This document shows, piece by piece, positions 10,392 to 20,864 of a stretch of 64,000 nt of DNA. The first letter of the stretch is position 1, and every line of letters starts with the position of its first letter. A program made the translations under genes and the position numbers. The notes under the pieces are model-generated. The model made no database searches. It was not told the DNA's origin and saw only the letters and a program-made list of their open reading frames with translations. Location: contig NZ_SLXL01000004.1 in assembly GCF_004345735.1 (NCBI RefSeq), positions 173,037-237,036 of the forward strand, written 5' to 3'. The stretch comes from Rhodovulum adriaticum. GTDB taxonomy: Bacteria; Pseudomonadota; Alphaproteobacteria; Rhodobacterales; Rhodobacteraceae.

Positions 10392-10467
10392 GGGACTCCC
10401 TTTCCCGTGTCGCCCGAGGGCGCGCTATCAATTCTCTACCATGTCCCGGTCACGGCGCAACCGCGCC

Positions 10468-11055
10468 TCAGGCTTCCAGCTCGGCATCCCAGTAAAGGAA
10501 GTCGATCCAGCTTTCGTGCAGGTAGTTGGGGGGGAATTTTCGCCCGGTGTTGCGCAATTCCTCGGCACCGGGCTGACGCGGTATCTTGCGCAGGGTCATG
10601 CCCGCCTGCCGAAGGCTCTTGGATCCCTTCTTGAGGTTGCAGCGCGAACAGGCGGCCACAACGTTTTCCCAGCTGGTGACGCCGCCACGGGCCCGGGGAA
10701 TGACATGATCAAAGGTCAGATCCCCACGCGCGCCACAATACTGGCAGGAAAATTCGTCCCTCAGAAAAAGATTGAAGCGCGTGAAGGCCACGCGCTTCTG
10801 CGGTTTGACGTAATCTTTCAGCACCACGACCGAGGGTATTCGGATTTCCCGCGACGGGCTGCGCACCACATGGTCGTATTCCGCCACGATATCCACCCTG
10901 TCCAGAAAGGCCGCCTTCACCGCCTCTTGCCAGGGCCACAGGGATAATGGGTAGTAGGAAAGCGGGCGGTAATCTGCATTCAGCACAAGGGCCGGATGGT
11001 CCCTCAGGCCTGCCGGCTCACGCACGAATGAGGTTCTGAAATCGCCATCCATCAA
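10468..11055 (-). CDS. HNH endonuclease family protein
   Basis: The 195-residue protein contains a C-terminal HNH module with two CxxC pairs, CQYCGARGDLTFDHVIPRARGG around residues 114-135 (quoted here as CQYCGARGDL and TFDHVIPRARGG) and CSRCN. The first His and the Asp before it are in FDHVIP. This kind of free-standing HNH protein is widespread and near-universal in alphaproteobacteria; its cellular role is not established. The sequence opens MMDGDFRTSF, and the GGAG eight bases before the first ATG supports the start at 11055, although the next ATG at 11052 is also possible. A promoter match lies 74 bp upstream. Confidence 0.87.
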   Translation of the reverse strand: MMDGDFRTSFVREPAGLRDHPALVLNADYRPLSYYPLSLWPWQEAVKAAFLDRVDIVAEYDHVVRSPSREIRIPSVVVLKDYVKPQKRVAFTRFNLFLRDEFSCQYCGARGDLTFDHVIPRARGGVTSWENVVAACSRCNLKKGSKSLRQAGMTLRKIPRQPGAEELRNTGRKFPPNYLHESWIDFLYWDAELEA

Positions 11056-11128
11056 GAGACTCCGCCTCCGCCCCGTCTGTCCGTCCCTGGACCCGAAGCG
11101 GGACGCGCCCGCCCCTGACCTGAGAGTT

Positions 11129-11156
11129 ACTATATATGGCGTTCACCGCCTGACAA
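11129..11156 (-). promoter_or_regulatory. Probable promoter of the HNH gene
   Basis: On the minus strand TTGTCA (11156-11151) and TATAGT (11134-11129) are 16 bp apart, 74 bp before the HNH start codon. Both boxes are near consensus and the region is visibly AT-rich against its surroundings. Confidence 0.5.
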
Positions 11157-11269
11157 GCCTCGCAGATGCGGTAGGCCTGCCCGGTAGGTAGCGCGCATGC
11201 GTAACGGGCATGTGACGGGTGGCAAGGTCGGGTTATCGGGCAGGTTGCGGATGGCGCCCGGCGCGCCCC

Positions 11270-11944
11270 TCACTCTGCCCGCGCGATCCCCAGTTGTTCC
11301 TGCATGAAGGCCAGCGCCACGCTCAGCCCGTCCGGCGCGATTCCGTGGCCGGTGCCCTTCATCACATGGGCATAGACATCGAACCCCGCAGCAGTCAGGG
11401 CATTGCCCGCCTCTGGCAGGGCCTGCACCGGGACAACGTCATCGGCATCGCCATGCACCAGCAGGACCGGCGGCTTTTCGACCGTGTCGTCCTCCAGCAA
11501 CTCGGGCCGCAGCAAACGCCCGGAAAAACCGACAAGCCCCGCATAGGCCGGGCTGCGCCGCGGCCCCACATGCAGGGCCATCATCGTGCCCTGGGAAAAC
11601 CCGAAAAGGATGGTGTGATCCGGGCCGACCCCCTCTTCCGCGGCGACCTCGTCCAGCCAGGCATTCAGGTCGTCCACTGCGCGCAGCATCCCGACCTCGC
11701 TGGCCTCCTCGGTGGAACCATCGATCCAGGGCACGGGGAACCACTGATAGCCAAAGGGTGCCCCGGCGCAGGATTCGGGCGCGTCAGGCGCCAGAAAGGC
11801 GGTGCCGGGCATATGCGGCGCCAGGGGATCGGCCAGTCCCAGCAGGTCTGCGCCATTCGCCCCGTAGCCATGCAGGAAAATCACCAGCCGTTCGGCCTCT
11901 CCCTTTGCCGCGCCCGCGCGGCCCGCTTGCAAGCTTCGTGTCAC
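11270..11944 (-). CDS. Carboxylesterase/phospholipase, alpha/beta hydrolase (Abhydrolase_2)
   Basis: The 224-residue protein starts at a GTG (11944), VTRSLQAGRAG, whose bases GTGA overlap the stop of the upstream glycosylase gene. It contains LVIFLHGYGANGADLLGL, the nucleophile elbow FGFSQG, the acid in VHGDADDVVP and the base in GTGHGIAP, so the catalytic Ser-Asp-His triad is complete. The layout and size match the EstB-like carboxylesterases of Abhydrolase_2. No signal peptide is present, so it acts in the cytoplasm, and the natural ester substrate cannot be told from sequence. Confidence 0.88.
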   Translation of the reverse strand: MTRSLQAGRAGAAKGEAERLVIFLHGYGANGADLLGLADPLAPHMPGTAFLAPDAPESCAGAPFGYQWFPVPWIDGSTEEASEVGMLRAVDDLNAWLDEVAAEEGVGPDHTILFGFSQGTMMALHVGPRRSPAYAGLVGFSGRLLRPELLEDDTVEKPPVLLVHGDADDVVPVQALPEAGNALTAAGFDVYAHVMKGTGHGIAPDGLSVALAFMQEQLGIARAE

Positions 11945-12570
11945 CGGATGCCCTCCCTGTCCTTGGCCACCCGGTAGTAGGCCCAAAGCGCGCGCGCCGC
12001 AACGGCCCGCCAGGGCGCCCAATCCTCTGCCATCGTCCGTAGCGCGCGTTCCCGCGGGCGTTCGGGCAGATCGAACAGCATCCGCGCGGATTCCTGCAGC
12101 GCAAGATCCGCGGGCGCAAACACATCCGCCCGCCCTAACGAGAACATGGCGTAGATCTCTGCCGTCCAGCGGCCGATGCCGGGCACCTCGACCAGGCGGG
12201 TGACGACCTGATCGGTCGGCGTGGTGCGCAAGGCGGGGAAATCGATCCCGGCCGCGGCCAACGCCCGGGCATAGCGAATCTTCTGCCGCGACAGACCGCA
12301 GGCGCGCATCGCCTCGTCCTCGGCGGCCAGGATCGCGGCGGGCTCGGTCAGCCCGGCCGCCTGCATGCGGCCCCAGATTGCCTCGGCCGCGGCAACGGAA
12401 ACCTGCTGGCTGACAATGGCCGACAAGAGTGCGGCAAACCCGTCGGGCCGCCGGCGCAGCGGCAACGGGCCGGTCAGCGTCAGAACATGGGCAAAGCGCG
12501 GCTCGACCCGCGCAAGGTAGTCCGCCCCTTCGGCAACGCAGTCCTCGGTTTCGATGATCCGTCCCACCAT
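11941..12570 (-). CDS. DNA-3-methyladenine glycosylase II (AlkA-type HhH-GPD)
   Basis: The 209-residue protein has the helix-hairpin-helix-GPD fold: ALLSAIVSQQVSVAAAEAIW near residue 47, then the hairpin LVEVPGIGRWTAEIYAMFSL and the catalytic Asp in FAPADLALQ near residue 155. There is no Cys cluster of the Nth type. Enzymes of this kind remove alkylated purines from DNA by base excision. The N-terminal domain of E. coli AlkA is absent, as in many bacterial relatives of about 200 residues. It overlaps the downstream esterase gene by four bases, a pairing that looks like operon packing rather than a shared pathway. Confidence 0.88.
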   Translation of the reverse strand: MVGRIIETEDCVAEGADYLARVEPRFAHVLTLTGPLPLRRRPDGFAALLSAIVSQQVSVAAAEAIWGRMQAAGLTEPAAILAAEDEAMRACGLSRQKIRYARALAAAGIDFPALRTTPTDQVVTRLVEVPGIGRWTAEIYAMFSLGRADVFAPADLALQESARMLFDLPERPRERALRTMAEDWAPWRAVAARALWAYYRVAKDREGIR

Positions 12571-12700
12571 GGGGCGAGTTAGGACACAGACGCCCGCAGG
12601 TCACAAGGCATGGCAACGGCCAAAGCCCGCGAAAAGCCACCACCATCGCCTTGGCGACGCGTTCTTTCCGGCAAGAACCGGATCACAAGCTGTTTGAAAA

Positions 12701-12777
12701 TGGTCGGAGTGAGAGGATTCGAACCTCCGGCCCCTGCCTCCCGAAGACAGTGCTCTACCAGGCTGAGCTACACTCCG
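12701..12777 (-). tRNA. tRNA-Pro(CGG)
   Basis: The minus strand gives a full cloverleaf. The acceptor stem is CGGAGTG with CACTCCG, the D-arm is GCTC-AGCCTGGTA-GAGC, the anticodon stem CTGTC/GGCAG holds loop TTCGGGA (anticodon CGG), the T-arm is GGAGG-TTCGAAT-CCTCT, and a CCA is encoded at 12703-12701. Length is 77 bases. The gene is intact, in contrast to the tRNA-Leu fragment at 43555. Confidence 0.97.
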
Positions 12778-12845
12778 ACCGTGCCGCGCGGATTAGCCTG
12801 CGGCGCGAGGATTTGCAAGGGGGCAATCGCCCGTCCCGCCAAGGA

Positions 12846-12887
12846 AAATGCCCCGCCGGCACGAAAGCGGCCGACGGGGCGTTTTTC
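12846..12887. terminator. Bidirectional hairpin terminator between katG and tRNA-Pro
   Basis: GCCCCGCCGGC (12850-12860) and GGCCGACGGGGC (12869-12880) form a strong stem. GTTTTT follows on the plus strand, and ATTTTCC follows on the minus strand where katG transcription arrives 40 bp after its stop. Confidence 0.75.
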
Positions 12888-12925
12888 GGGCTACGGTCGC
12901 GCCCCATCAAGGGGCGCGGCCATTG

Positions 12926-15208
<2,283 letters not shown>

Positions 15209-15247
15209 TTATCCCAGCGATAAGCCTGCCTTATAGAGTGGCCGCCA

Positions 15248-16294
15248 TCAAACCGTGATCCGCGGCAGCATCACCGAAAATGTACTGCCCTCGCCGGGGG
15301 TGCTGTCGATGCGAAACCGGCCCCTGTGGCGATTGACGATATGCTTGACGATGGCCAGCCCCAGCCCCGTGCCCCCCATCTCGCGCGAGCGGTGGTTGTC
15401 CACCCGGTAGAAGCGTTCCGTCAGACGCGGGATATGCACCGGGTCAAAGCCCTCGCCCTTGTCGATCACGTCCACCCGCACGCCCGGCCCGCGAAAGGCC
15501 AGCTCCCGCGCGCTTTGGGTGACCACGACCCGCACCTCGCCGCCGGTGCCGCCATACTTGATCCCGTTCTCTATCAGGTTCTCCATCACCTGGGTCAGTT
15601 GATCCGAGTCCCCCTGCACAAGGATCGGCTGCTCGGCCCCCTCCAGGATCAGGGCCACATCGGCCGCTTGCGCCAGCGTTCCCAGGGCCTGCACGGTGCC
15701 GCGCAGGGTCGCGGCCAGGTCGATCTGTGCCTCCGGGCGCATCCGCTCCTCGGCCTCGACCCGGCTCAGCGACAGCAGATCGCTGATAAGGCGGCTCATC
15801 CGGGTCGCCTCGCGCAGCATGATGTCCAGGAACCTGTCCCGCGCGGCGGCATCGTCGCGGGCAGGCCCCTTCAACGTTTCGATGAACCCCAAAAGGGCGG
15901 TCAGGGGCGTTTTCAGTTCGTGGCTGACATTGGCCACGAAATCCCGCCGGATCTGGCCCACCTGCTCACGCTCGGTGATATCGGAAAAGGCGACGGTGAC
16001 ACCGTCTGCGCCCCCTTCGCCCAAGGGGCTGGCCAGAACCTCATAGGTTGCTTCGCGCGCGATGTCGGTCGTCAGATAGCGCGCCCGACGCACCTGCCCC
16101 AGGCGCAGCGCCTCCTCCACGCAGTCCAGCAGCGCGGGCTGGCGCAACACCGCGATGTAATGCCGCCCGGGCCCGGCGGGGCCGAACATGGCGCGGGCCG
16201 GTGCATTCATCGCCGCGACGCGACCTGTGCGGTCGACGATGAGAACCGGCATCGGCATACCGGCAAGGATCGAATGGACAAGATCGGGGATCAT
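15248..16294 (-). CDS. PAS-containing sensor histidine kinase, PhoR-like
   Basis: From the ATG at 16294 the protein is 348 residues: an N-terminal PAS domain (MPVLIVDRTGRVAAMNAPAR) and a HisKA domain with FVANVSHELKTPLTALLGF. The HATPase domain carries the N box VMENLIENGIKYG, the G1 box DKGEGFDP, the F box RLTERFYRVD and GGTGLGLAIVKH. There are no transmembrane helices, so it would be a cytoplasmic PhoR variant of the type common in Rhodobacterales, where phoR is often followed by pst genes. Those are not here, because katG follows instead. The true input is therefore uncertain. The upstream in-frame ATG at 16492 would overlap the divergent gene and is not supported. Confidence 0.8.
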   Translation of the reverse strand: MIPDLVHSILAGMPMPVLIVDRTGRVAAMNAPARAMFGPAGPGRHYIAVLRQPALLDCVEEALRLGQVRRARYLTTDIAREATYEVLASPLGEGGADGVTVAFSDITEREQVGQIRRDFVANVSHELKTPLTALLGFIETLKGPARDDAAARDRFLDIMLREATRMSRLISDLLSLSRVEAEERMRPEAQIDLAATLRGTVQALGTLAQAADVALILEGAEQPILVQGDSDQLTQVMENLIENGIKYGGTGGEVRVVVTQSARELAFRGPGVRVDVIDKGEGFDPVHIPRLTERFYRVDNHRSREMGGTGLGLAIVKHIVNRHRGRFRIDSTPGEGSTFSVMLPRITV

Positions 16295-16482
16295 CGGCGC
16301 ATTCCTGTCGCTGTGGGACAACTGGTGTATCGTGACCGGGCGGGCACGAAAGCAAGGGCAGACAGCCAAAGCGATTGCGAAAACTGTCTGGATTGGCATA
16401 TCGTCGCCTCGGAATGCCTGCCGGAAAAGATAGGTTGAAAAAACTCGACATCTACCAAGTCCCGATTCGCGCGAGGCACCCC

Positions 16483-16860
16483 ATGTTTTCACATTGGATA
16501 TCCGAGGATCGCCAGTCGTCTACCCTGACGACGCATGCCATCGCGCTGCTTATCGGTTTCGACCAGGAGGATCGTGTCGAGCTGGGCATGCCCTTTTCGG
16601 TTGCGCGGTGCGAGCGGATGCCATTCGCCCTGCTCCATGCCGGTCTGGCCAGCGCGCCCTGGACCGATCTGGTCGTTTCGCCGCTGGTGGGGCCGGGCTT
16701 CGACACGATGGACCTGGCCTATCAACTGTCGCTGGGGGGGTATCGCGGGCGCTATATGGTGGTCACGCCCGCCCTGCCCCGCCCCGAAATCATCCGGTCC
16801 GAAATTGCCCAGCTTTGCCCCGGGTTGCAGGTCGAACTGATCCGCCGCGCGCGGCACTGA
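16483..16860 (+). CDS. Conserved-looking hypothetical protein, receiver-like fold possible
   Basis: The product of the ATG at 16483 is 125 residues (MFSHWISEDRQSS). The alternation of hydrophobic strands (HAIALLIGF, DLVVSPLV, RYMVVTPAL, LQVELI) with helices suggests a small alpha/beta sandwich of receiver type, but the phosphoacceptor Asp pattern cannot be identified. GAGGCACCCC precedes the start. It is divergent from the histidine kinase gene with a 188-bp gap, which raises the possibility of a functional link to it. Longer starts at 16375 and 16414 exist but lack ribosome sites. I do not recognise the family. Confidence 0.5.
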   Translation: MFSHWISEDRQSSTLTTHAIALLIGFDQEDRVELGMPFSVARCERMPFALLHAGLASAPWTDLVVSPLVGPGFDTMDLAYQLSLGGYRGRYMVVTPALPRPEIIRSEIAQLCPGLQVELIRRARH

Positions 16861-18045
16861 TCAGGCCACGCGCGCCGCGATCACGCCCCGGGTCATTTCC
16901 TCGGCCAGAACCTCGAACGGCTCTACCCCGACAGAGACACGGAAGAAGCCTTCGCCAATGCCCAGGGCGGCGCGGGCCTCGGCGCTCAGCGCCCGATGCG
17001 AGGACGAGGGCGGATGCGACAGCGTGGTGGCGACATCGCCCAGCGTCGGGGCAAAGGCGATCCCCGGACAGGCGCGGGTAAAGGCGTTGGCCGCCGCGCG
17101 GCCGCCCTCCAGCTCGAAACTCAGCATGTTGCCGAACCGCGCCCCGAACAGCGCACAGGCGCGGGCATGGTCGGGATGGTCGGCACGCCCCGGATACAGC
17201 ACCCGCGCAACGCCGGGCAGGCCCGCCAGGTGATCGGCCAGCCGCGCCGCCGTTTCCTCGGCCCGGTCATAGCGCAGATCAAAGGACAGCATCCCCCGCT
17301 CGGCCAGCCAGCAATCGAAGGGGCTGGGCGTCACGCCCCAGGTTGTCGCGGCCACGCGCATCGCGTCGTTCAGCGCCGGATCGCGCGCCACCGTATAGCC
17401 CAGGGTGGCATCCGCATGCCCGGCCAGCAGCTTGGTCACCGAATGGATCACGATATCGGCGCCATGTTCGAACGGGCGGATCGCGCGGGGGGTGGTAAAG
17501 GTGTTGTCCACCGCCAGCAGAATGCCCCGATCCCGCGCCAGCGCGGCGATGCCTGCCAGGTCGGCCACCCGCAGCGTGGGGTTCGACACGGTTTCCAGCA
17601 GGATCATCCGCGTTTCGGGCCGCAGAGCCGCGGCAACGCGCCCCGCATCCGTGGGATCGACCAGGCTGGTGGCGATCCCCATGCGCGGCAGATCTTCGGC
17701 CAGCATCCGCAAGCTGCGGCCATACAGCTGATCGGCCCCCAGAACGTGATCGCCAGCCTTCAGCACACCCAGCACCGCGGCGCCCACCGCCGCCATGCCC
17801 GAACCCGTCACGATGCCGCCCGAGGCGCCCTCCATCCGGTCCAGCATCTGCGCCAGCACGTCCGCGTTCGGGTGCCCCTCGCGCGCATAGGAATAGCCCC
17901 GGGTCTGCCCCTCATACTGCGCATCCAGCGCGTCGGGGTCGGAGGTGGCATAAACCACAGAGGGTTGCAGCGGCGTGGCCACCGGGCGCGAGGCGCTGTC
18001 GGGCCAGGGGCGACGGCGGGCGGGAACGTAGGGTGTGTCGGTCAT
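16861..18045 (-). CDS. Cys/Met metabolism PLP-dependent enzyme
   Basis: The 394-residue protein belongs to the fold-type I trans-sulfuration group. It has the Tyr-Ser-Arg region TRGYSYAREGHPNADVLAQ, the GSGMAAVGAAVLGVLKAGDHVL segment (quoted in part: GSGMAAVGA), the Asp in LAVDNTF and the PLP-binding Lys in IHSVTKLLAGHADATLGY. Family members include cystathionine gamma-synthase, cystathionine lyases and methionine gamma-lyase, and sequence inspection alone does not separate them. It is the last gene of a row yicC-gmk-gamma carbonic anhydrase-this gene with gaps of 1-6 bp, and its stop codon abuts the convergent hypothetical gene. Confidence 0.85.
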   Translation of the reverse strand: MTDTPYVPARRRPWPDSASRPVATPLQPSVVYATSDPDALDAQYEGQTRGYSYAREGHPNADVLAQMLDRMEGASGGIVTGSGMAAVGAAVLGVLKAGDHVLGADQLYGRSLRMLAEDLPRMGIATSLVDPTDAGRVAAALRPETRMILLETVSNPTLRVADLAGIAALARDRGILLAVDNTFTTPRAIRPFEHGADIVIHSVTKLLAGHADATLGYTVARDPALNDAMRVAATTWGVTPSPFDCWLAERGMLSFDLRYDRAEETAARLADHLAGLPGVARVLYPGRADHPDHARACALFGARFGNMLSFELEGGRAAANAFTRACPGIAFAPTLGDVATTLSHPPSSSHRALSAEARAALGIGEGFFRVSVGVEPFEVLAEEMTRGVIAARVA

Positions 18046-18051
18046 CGAAGT

Positions 18052-18579
18052 TCAGGCCCTTTGCAGCCCGTCGCGGTAGCGGCGCATGTTGTCCTGATAG
18101 TGCAGCGCGGATTTGCGCAACCCTTCGATCACGGCGTCATCCAGTTCGCGCACCACGCGCCCCGGTGCGCCCATCACCAGGCTGCCATCGGGGATTTCCT
18201 TACCCTCTGTCACCAAGGCACCCGCCCCGATCAGGCAATTGCGGCCGATCCTTGCCCCGTTCAACACGGTTGCGCCCATGCCGATCAGGGTGTTTTCCCC
18301 GATGATACAGCCATGCAGCATCGCCTTGTGCCCGATGGTGCAGCCCGGACCGATCACCAGCGGATAGCCCATATCCGTATGACAAACCGTGTTTTCCTGC
18401 ACGTTGCTGCCCGCGCCCACGGTGATCGGTTCGTTGTCGCCGCGCAGGGTGCAGCCGAACCAGACAGAGGCACCGGGTTCAAGGATCACCTTGCCGATCA
18501 GGTTGGCGTCCGGCGCCACCCAGAAATCGTCGCCCTCGGGCAGGGTCGGGGCGACCCCGTCCAGCGTGTAGATCGGCAT
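18052..18579 (-). CDS. Gamma-class carbonic anhydrase family protein (left-handed beta-helix)
   Basis: The 175-residue protein begins [18 protein letters not shown] and is built from hexapeptide repeats such as VILEPG, VWFGCTL, ITVGAG, TIGHKA and TLIGMG. The metal ligands fit His in [17 protein letters not shown], and the trimer Arg is in [10 protein letters not shown]. This is the YrdA/PaaY type, many of which show carbonic anhydrase activity or bind other ligands. The ATG at 18579 is chosen because it restores the usual N-terminus. It is one base from the gmk stop, within a tightly packed gene row. Confidence 0.88.
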   Translation of the reverse strand: MPIYTLDGVAPTLPEGDDFWVAPDANLIGKVILEPGASVWFGCTLRGDNEPITVGAGSNVQENTVCHTDMGYPLVIGPGCTIGHKAMLHGCIIGENTLIGMGATVLNGARIGRNCLIGAGALVTEGKEIPDGSLVMGAPGRVVRELDDAVIEGLRKSALHYQDNMRRYRDGLQRA

Positions 18580-18580
18580 G

Positions 18581-19219
18581 TCAAATCCCCTCGAATTCGG
18601 CCTGCAACGCGCGGACATGATCCGTCAGGCCAGGCTGCTGGCTGCGCCGCAGGCGGGTTGCGGTCAGGATGGTTTTCAGCTTTTCCTCGGTCGCGTCCAG
18701 ATCGTCGTTGACCAGGACGAAATCGTAACCGTCCCAATGGCTGATCTCGTCCCAGCTTTTCTGCATGCGACGGGCGATGGTTTCCGCGTCGTCCTGTCCG
18801 CGGCTTTCCAACCGGCGCCGCAGTTCGGCAATGGAGGGCGGCAAAAGAAAGATCGACAGCGTGTGCTGCCCAAGGGCCGAATTGCGGATCTGCTGCGCGC
18901 CTTGCCAGTCGATATCGAACAGCACGTCGCGCCCGTCCTCGATGGCGTCGCGCACGGGCCCCTCGGGCGAGCCGTAGAAATTGCCGAACACATGGGCATG
19001 CTCCAGCATCGCGCCCTTTGTGACCTCTGCCTTGAACGCAGCCTCGCTGAGGAAATGGTAATCCTGCCCCTCGACCTCGCCGGGACGCGGGGCGCGGGTG
19101 GTGGCCGAAACCGAAAACAGGATATCCCGATCCCAGTCGCGCAGACGACGCGCCAAGGTGGATTTGCCTGCGCCCGAGGGCGAGGACAGGATAATCAAAA
19201 GGCCCCGGCGGTCGTCCAT
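18581..19219 (-). CDS. gmk: Guanylate kinase
   Basis: The 212-residue protein has the P-loop [15 protein letters not shown] at residues 11-25. It also has the GMP-binding segment [20 protein letters not shown] and the lid region [17 protein letters not shown]. It phosphorylates GMP to GDP with ATP, an essential cytoplasmic step. It lies three bases after yicC, the usual arrangement in many Proteobacteria. Length and motifs are normal. Confidence 0.96.
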   Translation of the reverse strand: MDDRRGLLIILSSPSGAGKSTLARRLRDWDRDILFSVSATTRAPRPGEVEGQDYHFLSEAAFKAEVTKGAMLEHAHVFGNFYGSPEGPVRDAIEDGRDVLFDIDWQGAQQIRNSALGQHTLSIFLLPPSIAELRRRLESRGQDDAETIARRMQKSWDEISHWDGYDFVLVNDDLDATEEKLKTILTATRLRRSQQPGLTDHVRALQAEFEGI

Positions 19220-19222
19220 GCC

Positions 19223-20116
19223 CTACTCCACGTTCTGAACCTGCTCGCGCATCTGGTCGATCACGGATTTGAGGTCAAGCCCGATCCGGGTCAGCGGTCC
19301 CGATTGCGCCTTGGAACACAGGGTGTTGGCCTCGCGGTTGAATTCCTGCATCAGGAAATCGAACTTGCGGCCGACGGGGTCTTCGGCCTGCAGCAGGGTG
19401 CGGGCGGCCTCGACATGGGCGGCCAGGCGGTCCAGTTCCTCGCGCACGTCCGATTTGACCGCGATCAGCGCCAACTCCTGAGCCACGCGGTCGGGATCAG
19501 CGCCATCTGCATTGTCCAGGACACGGGCCAGGTTGGCGCGCAGCGCCTCGGCCATCTGGGCGCGGCGATCCTCGGCGGCGGCCTCTGCCTGGTCCAGCAG
19601 GGTGACGATCTGGTCCAGTTGGCCGCGCAAGATCGCGTCCAGCGCCGCCCCTTCTTCGGCCCGCATGGCGCAGAACGCCCCCAGCAGCGCGTCCAGATCG
19701 GCCATCAACGTCGCCCGCAACGCGGCAAGGTCGGGTTCGGGCGCGGGGGCATCGCCGGCACCACGGCTGGCCAGAATCTCCAGCGCCGTGGGCGGGCGCA
19801 GGGTAACGCCACGGGCGCGGGCGCGCTCTTCGACCTGCGCGACCAGGTCCAGCGTGGCATCCAGCGCCGCCATGTCCAGATGCGCCGCTGCCTGAGCCTC
19901 GGGCTGGCGTGCGATCCGCAGGTTCAGCGTCAGGTTCCCGCGCCCCAGCCGCCCCTGCACAGCGCCGCGCGCGGCCTGCTCCAGCCCGGCGATCCAATCC
20001 GGCAGCCGCAGACGCAGGTCCAGCCCCTTGCCGTTGACCCCGCGCAGATCCCAGCTCCAGACAAAGCCCTGCCCCTGCCCGTCACGGCTGGCGAAAGCGG
20101 TCATCGAGTTAATCAT
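19223..20116 (-). CDS. YicC family endoribonuclease
   Basis: The protein starts MINSMTAFASRDGQGQG, matching the MxxSMTxFA opening of the YicC family, and ends with the conserved GRKFDFLMQEFNREANTLCSKAQS (given here as GRKFDFLMQEFN and REANTLCSKA) and IGLDLKSVIDQMREQVQN. At 297 residues it has the usual length. E. coli YicC is reported to act as an endoribonuclease affecting small-RNA stability. An ATG three codons upstream (20125) is an equally possible start. It is followed by gmk. Confidence 0.88.
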   Translation of the reverse strand: MINSMTAFASRDGQGQGFVWSWDLRGVNGKGLDLRLRLPDWIAGLEQAARGAVQGRLGRGNLTLNLRIARQPEAQAAAHLDMAALDATLDLVAQVEERARARGVTLRPPTALEILASRGAGDAPAPEPDLAALRATLMADLDALLGAFCAMRAEEGAALDAILRGQLDQIVTLLDQAEAAAEDRRAQMAEALRANLARVLDNADGADPDRVAQELALIAVKSDVREELDRLAAHVEAARTLLQAEDPVGRKFDFLMQEFNREANTLCSKAQSGPLTRIGLDLKSVIDQMREQVQNVE

Positions 20117-20266
20117 CGGACGCATTAACCATTTGTTAGGAAACTCCCCCCGTGCCGCGCCAATCGTGGCAAGATCCAGGCACGGCCGACGCTCCGTCCG
20201 GCCTATCACAGGCCGCGCACCGTGGCCAAGCCCACCGCGACGGCCGGGCCATGCAAGGAGCTGAGG

Positions 20267-20845
20267 ATGGGACAGGCCGATACCGCATCCGTCATTCCCC
20301 TGACGGGACAGGGGGCGCCGCACGACCCCGACCCGCTGGCCGCGGTCGAACGGTATTGGCAAGGCCTGCGCGCCACACCCCACGCCCCGACAGGCGATGT
20401 CCGCCTTGACCCGCGCGGGTTTTCGGGGGCGCTGTCCGACAGTTTCATCGCCGAGGCGATCACGGCCAGCGAGATCAGGATCTGCATCGCCGGGCAGCGG
20501 TTAGAGGCGCTCGCAGGCACACCCTTGCGCGGGCTGCCCCTGTCGGTGCTGTTCCTGCCAGAGGCCCGTCCGACGCTGGCCCGGGCCGTGCGCCGAACGC
20601 TGGCAGGCACACCGGCGCGGCTGGGGCTGATCGCGTCACAGGGGCCGTTTCGCCCCGGCCTGCGGGCCGGGCTGGTGCTGTTGCCGCTGGGAAACGGGCC
20701 GTGCCGTCGGGTTCTGGGCGCGCTCAGCGCAGCGCAGCCGCCATCGCGGCGGGCCTGCCGGTTCCGTATTGATATGGAAAAGGGACCACCCGGCCCGGCG
20801 CAACCGCTGCTGCGGATCGTTCAGGGGGGCAAGGCCGGCACCTGA
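20267..20845 (+). CDS. PAS-domain protein of the alphaproteobacterial DUF/PAS_5 type
   Basis: The 192-residue protein has a single PAS-like region from about residue 25 to 150, including YWQGLRATPHAPTGDVRLDPRGF and FIAEAITASEIRICIAGQRLEALAGTPLRG (quoted in part: ITASEIRICIAGQRLEAL). This is the typical signature of the short PAS proteins found in Rhodobacterales and Rhizobiales. AAGGAG six bases before the ATG fixes the start at 20267. The family has no known output domain and the ligand is unknown. It is transcribed divergently from yicC and convergently with the DAHP synthase gene. Confidence 0.7.
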   Translation: MGQADTASVIPLTGQGAPHDPDPLAAVERYWQGLRATPHAPTGDVRLDPRGFSGALSDSFIAEAITASEIRICIAGQRLEALAGTPLRGLPLSVLFLPEARPTLARAVRRTLAGTPARLGLIASQGPFRPGLRAGLVLLPLGNGPCRRVLGALSAAQPPSRRACRFRIDMEKGPPGPAQPLLRIVQGGKAGT

Positions 20846-20864
20846 CGGCGCCGGCCGGGCCGGA

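Noticed and set aside
11270..12646. A single long protein spanning the esterase and glycosylase region
   Set aside because: The upstream half of that frame is an Arg/Gly-rich shadow of the glycosylase gene; the esterase has its own GTG start at 11944.
15209..15225. An OxyR site before katG
   Set aside because: Only one CTTATC/GATAAG palindrome is seen, and the four-tetramer pattern of an OxyR box cannot be fitted.
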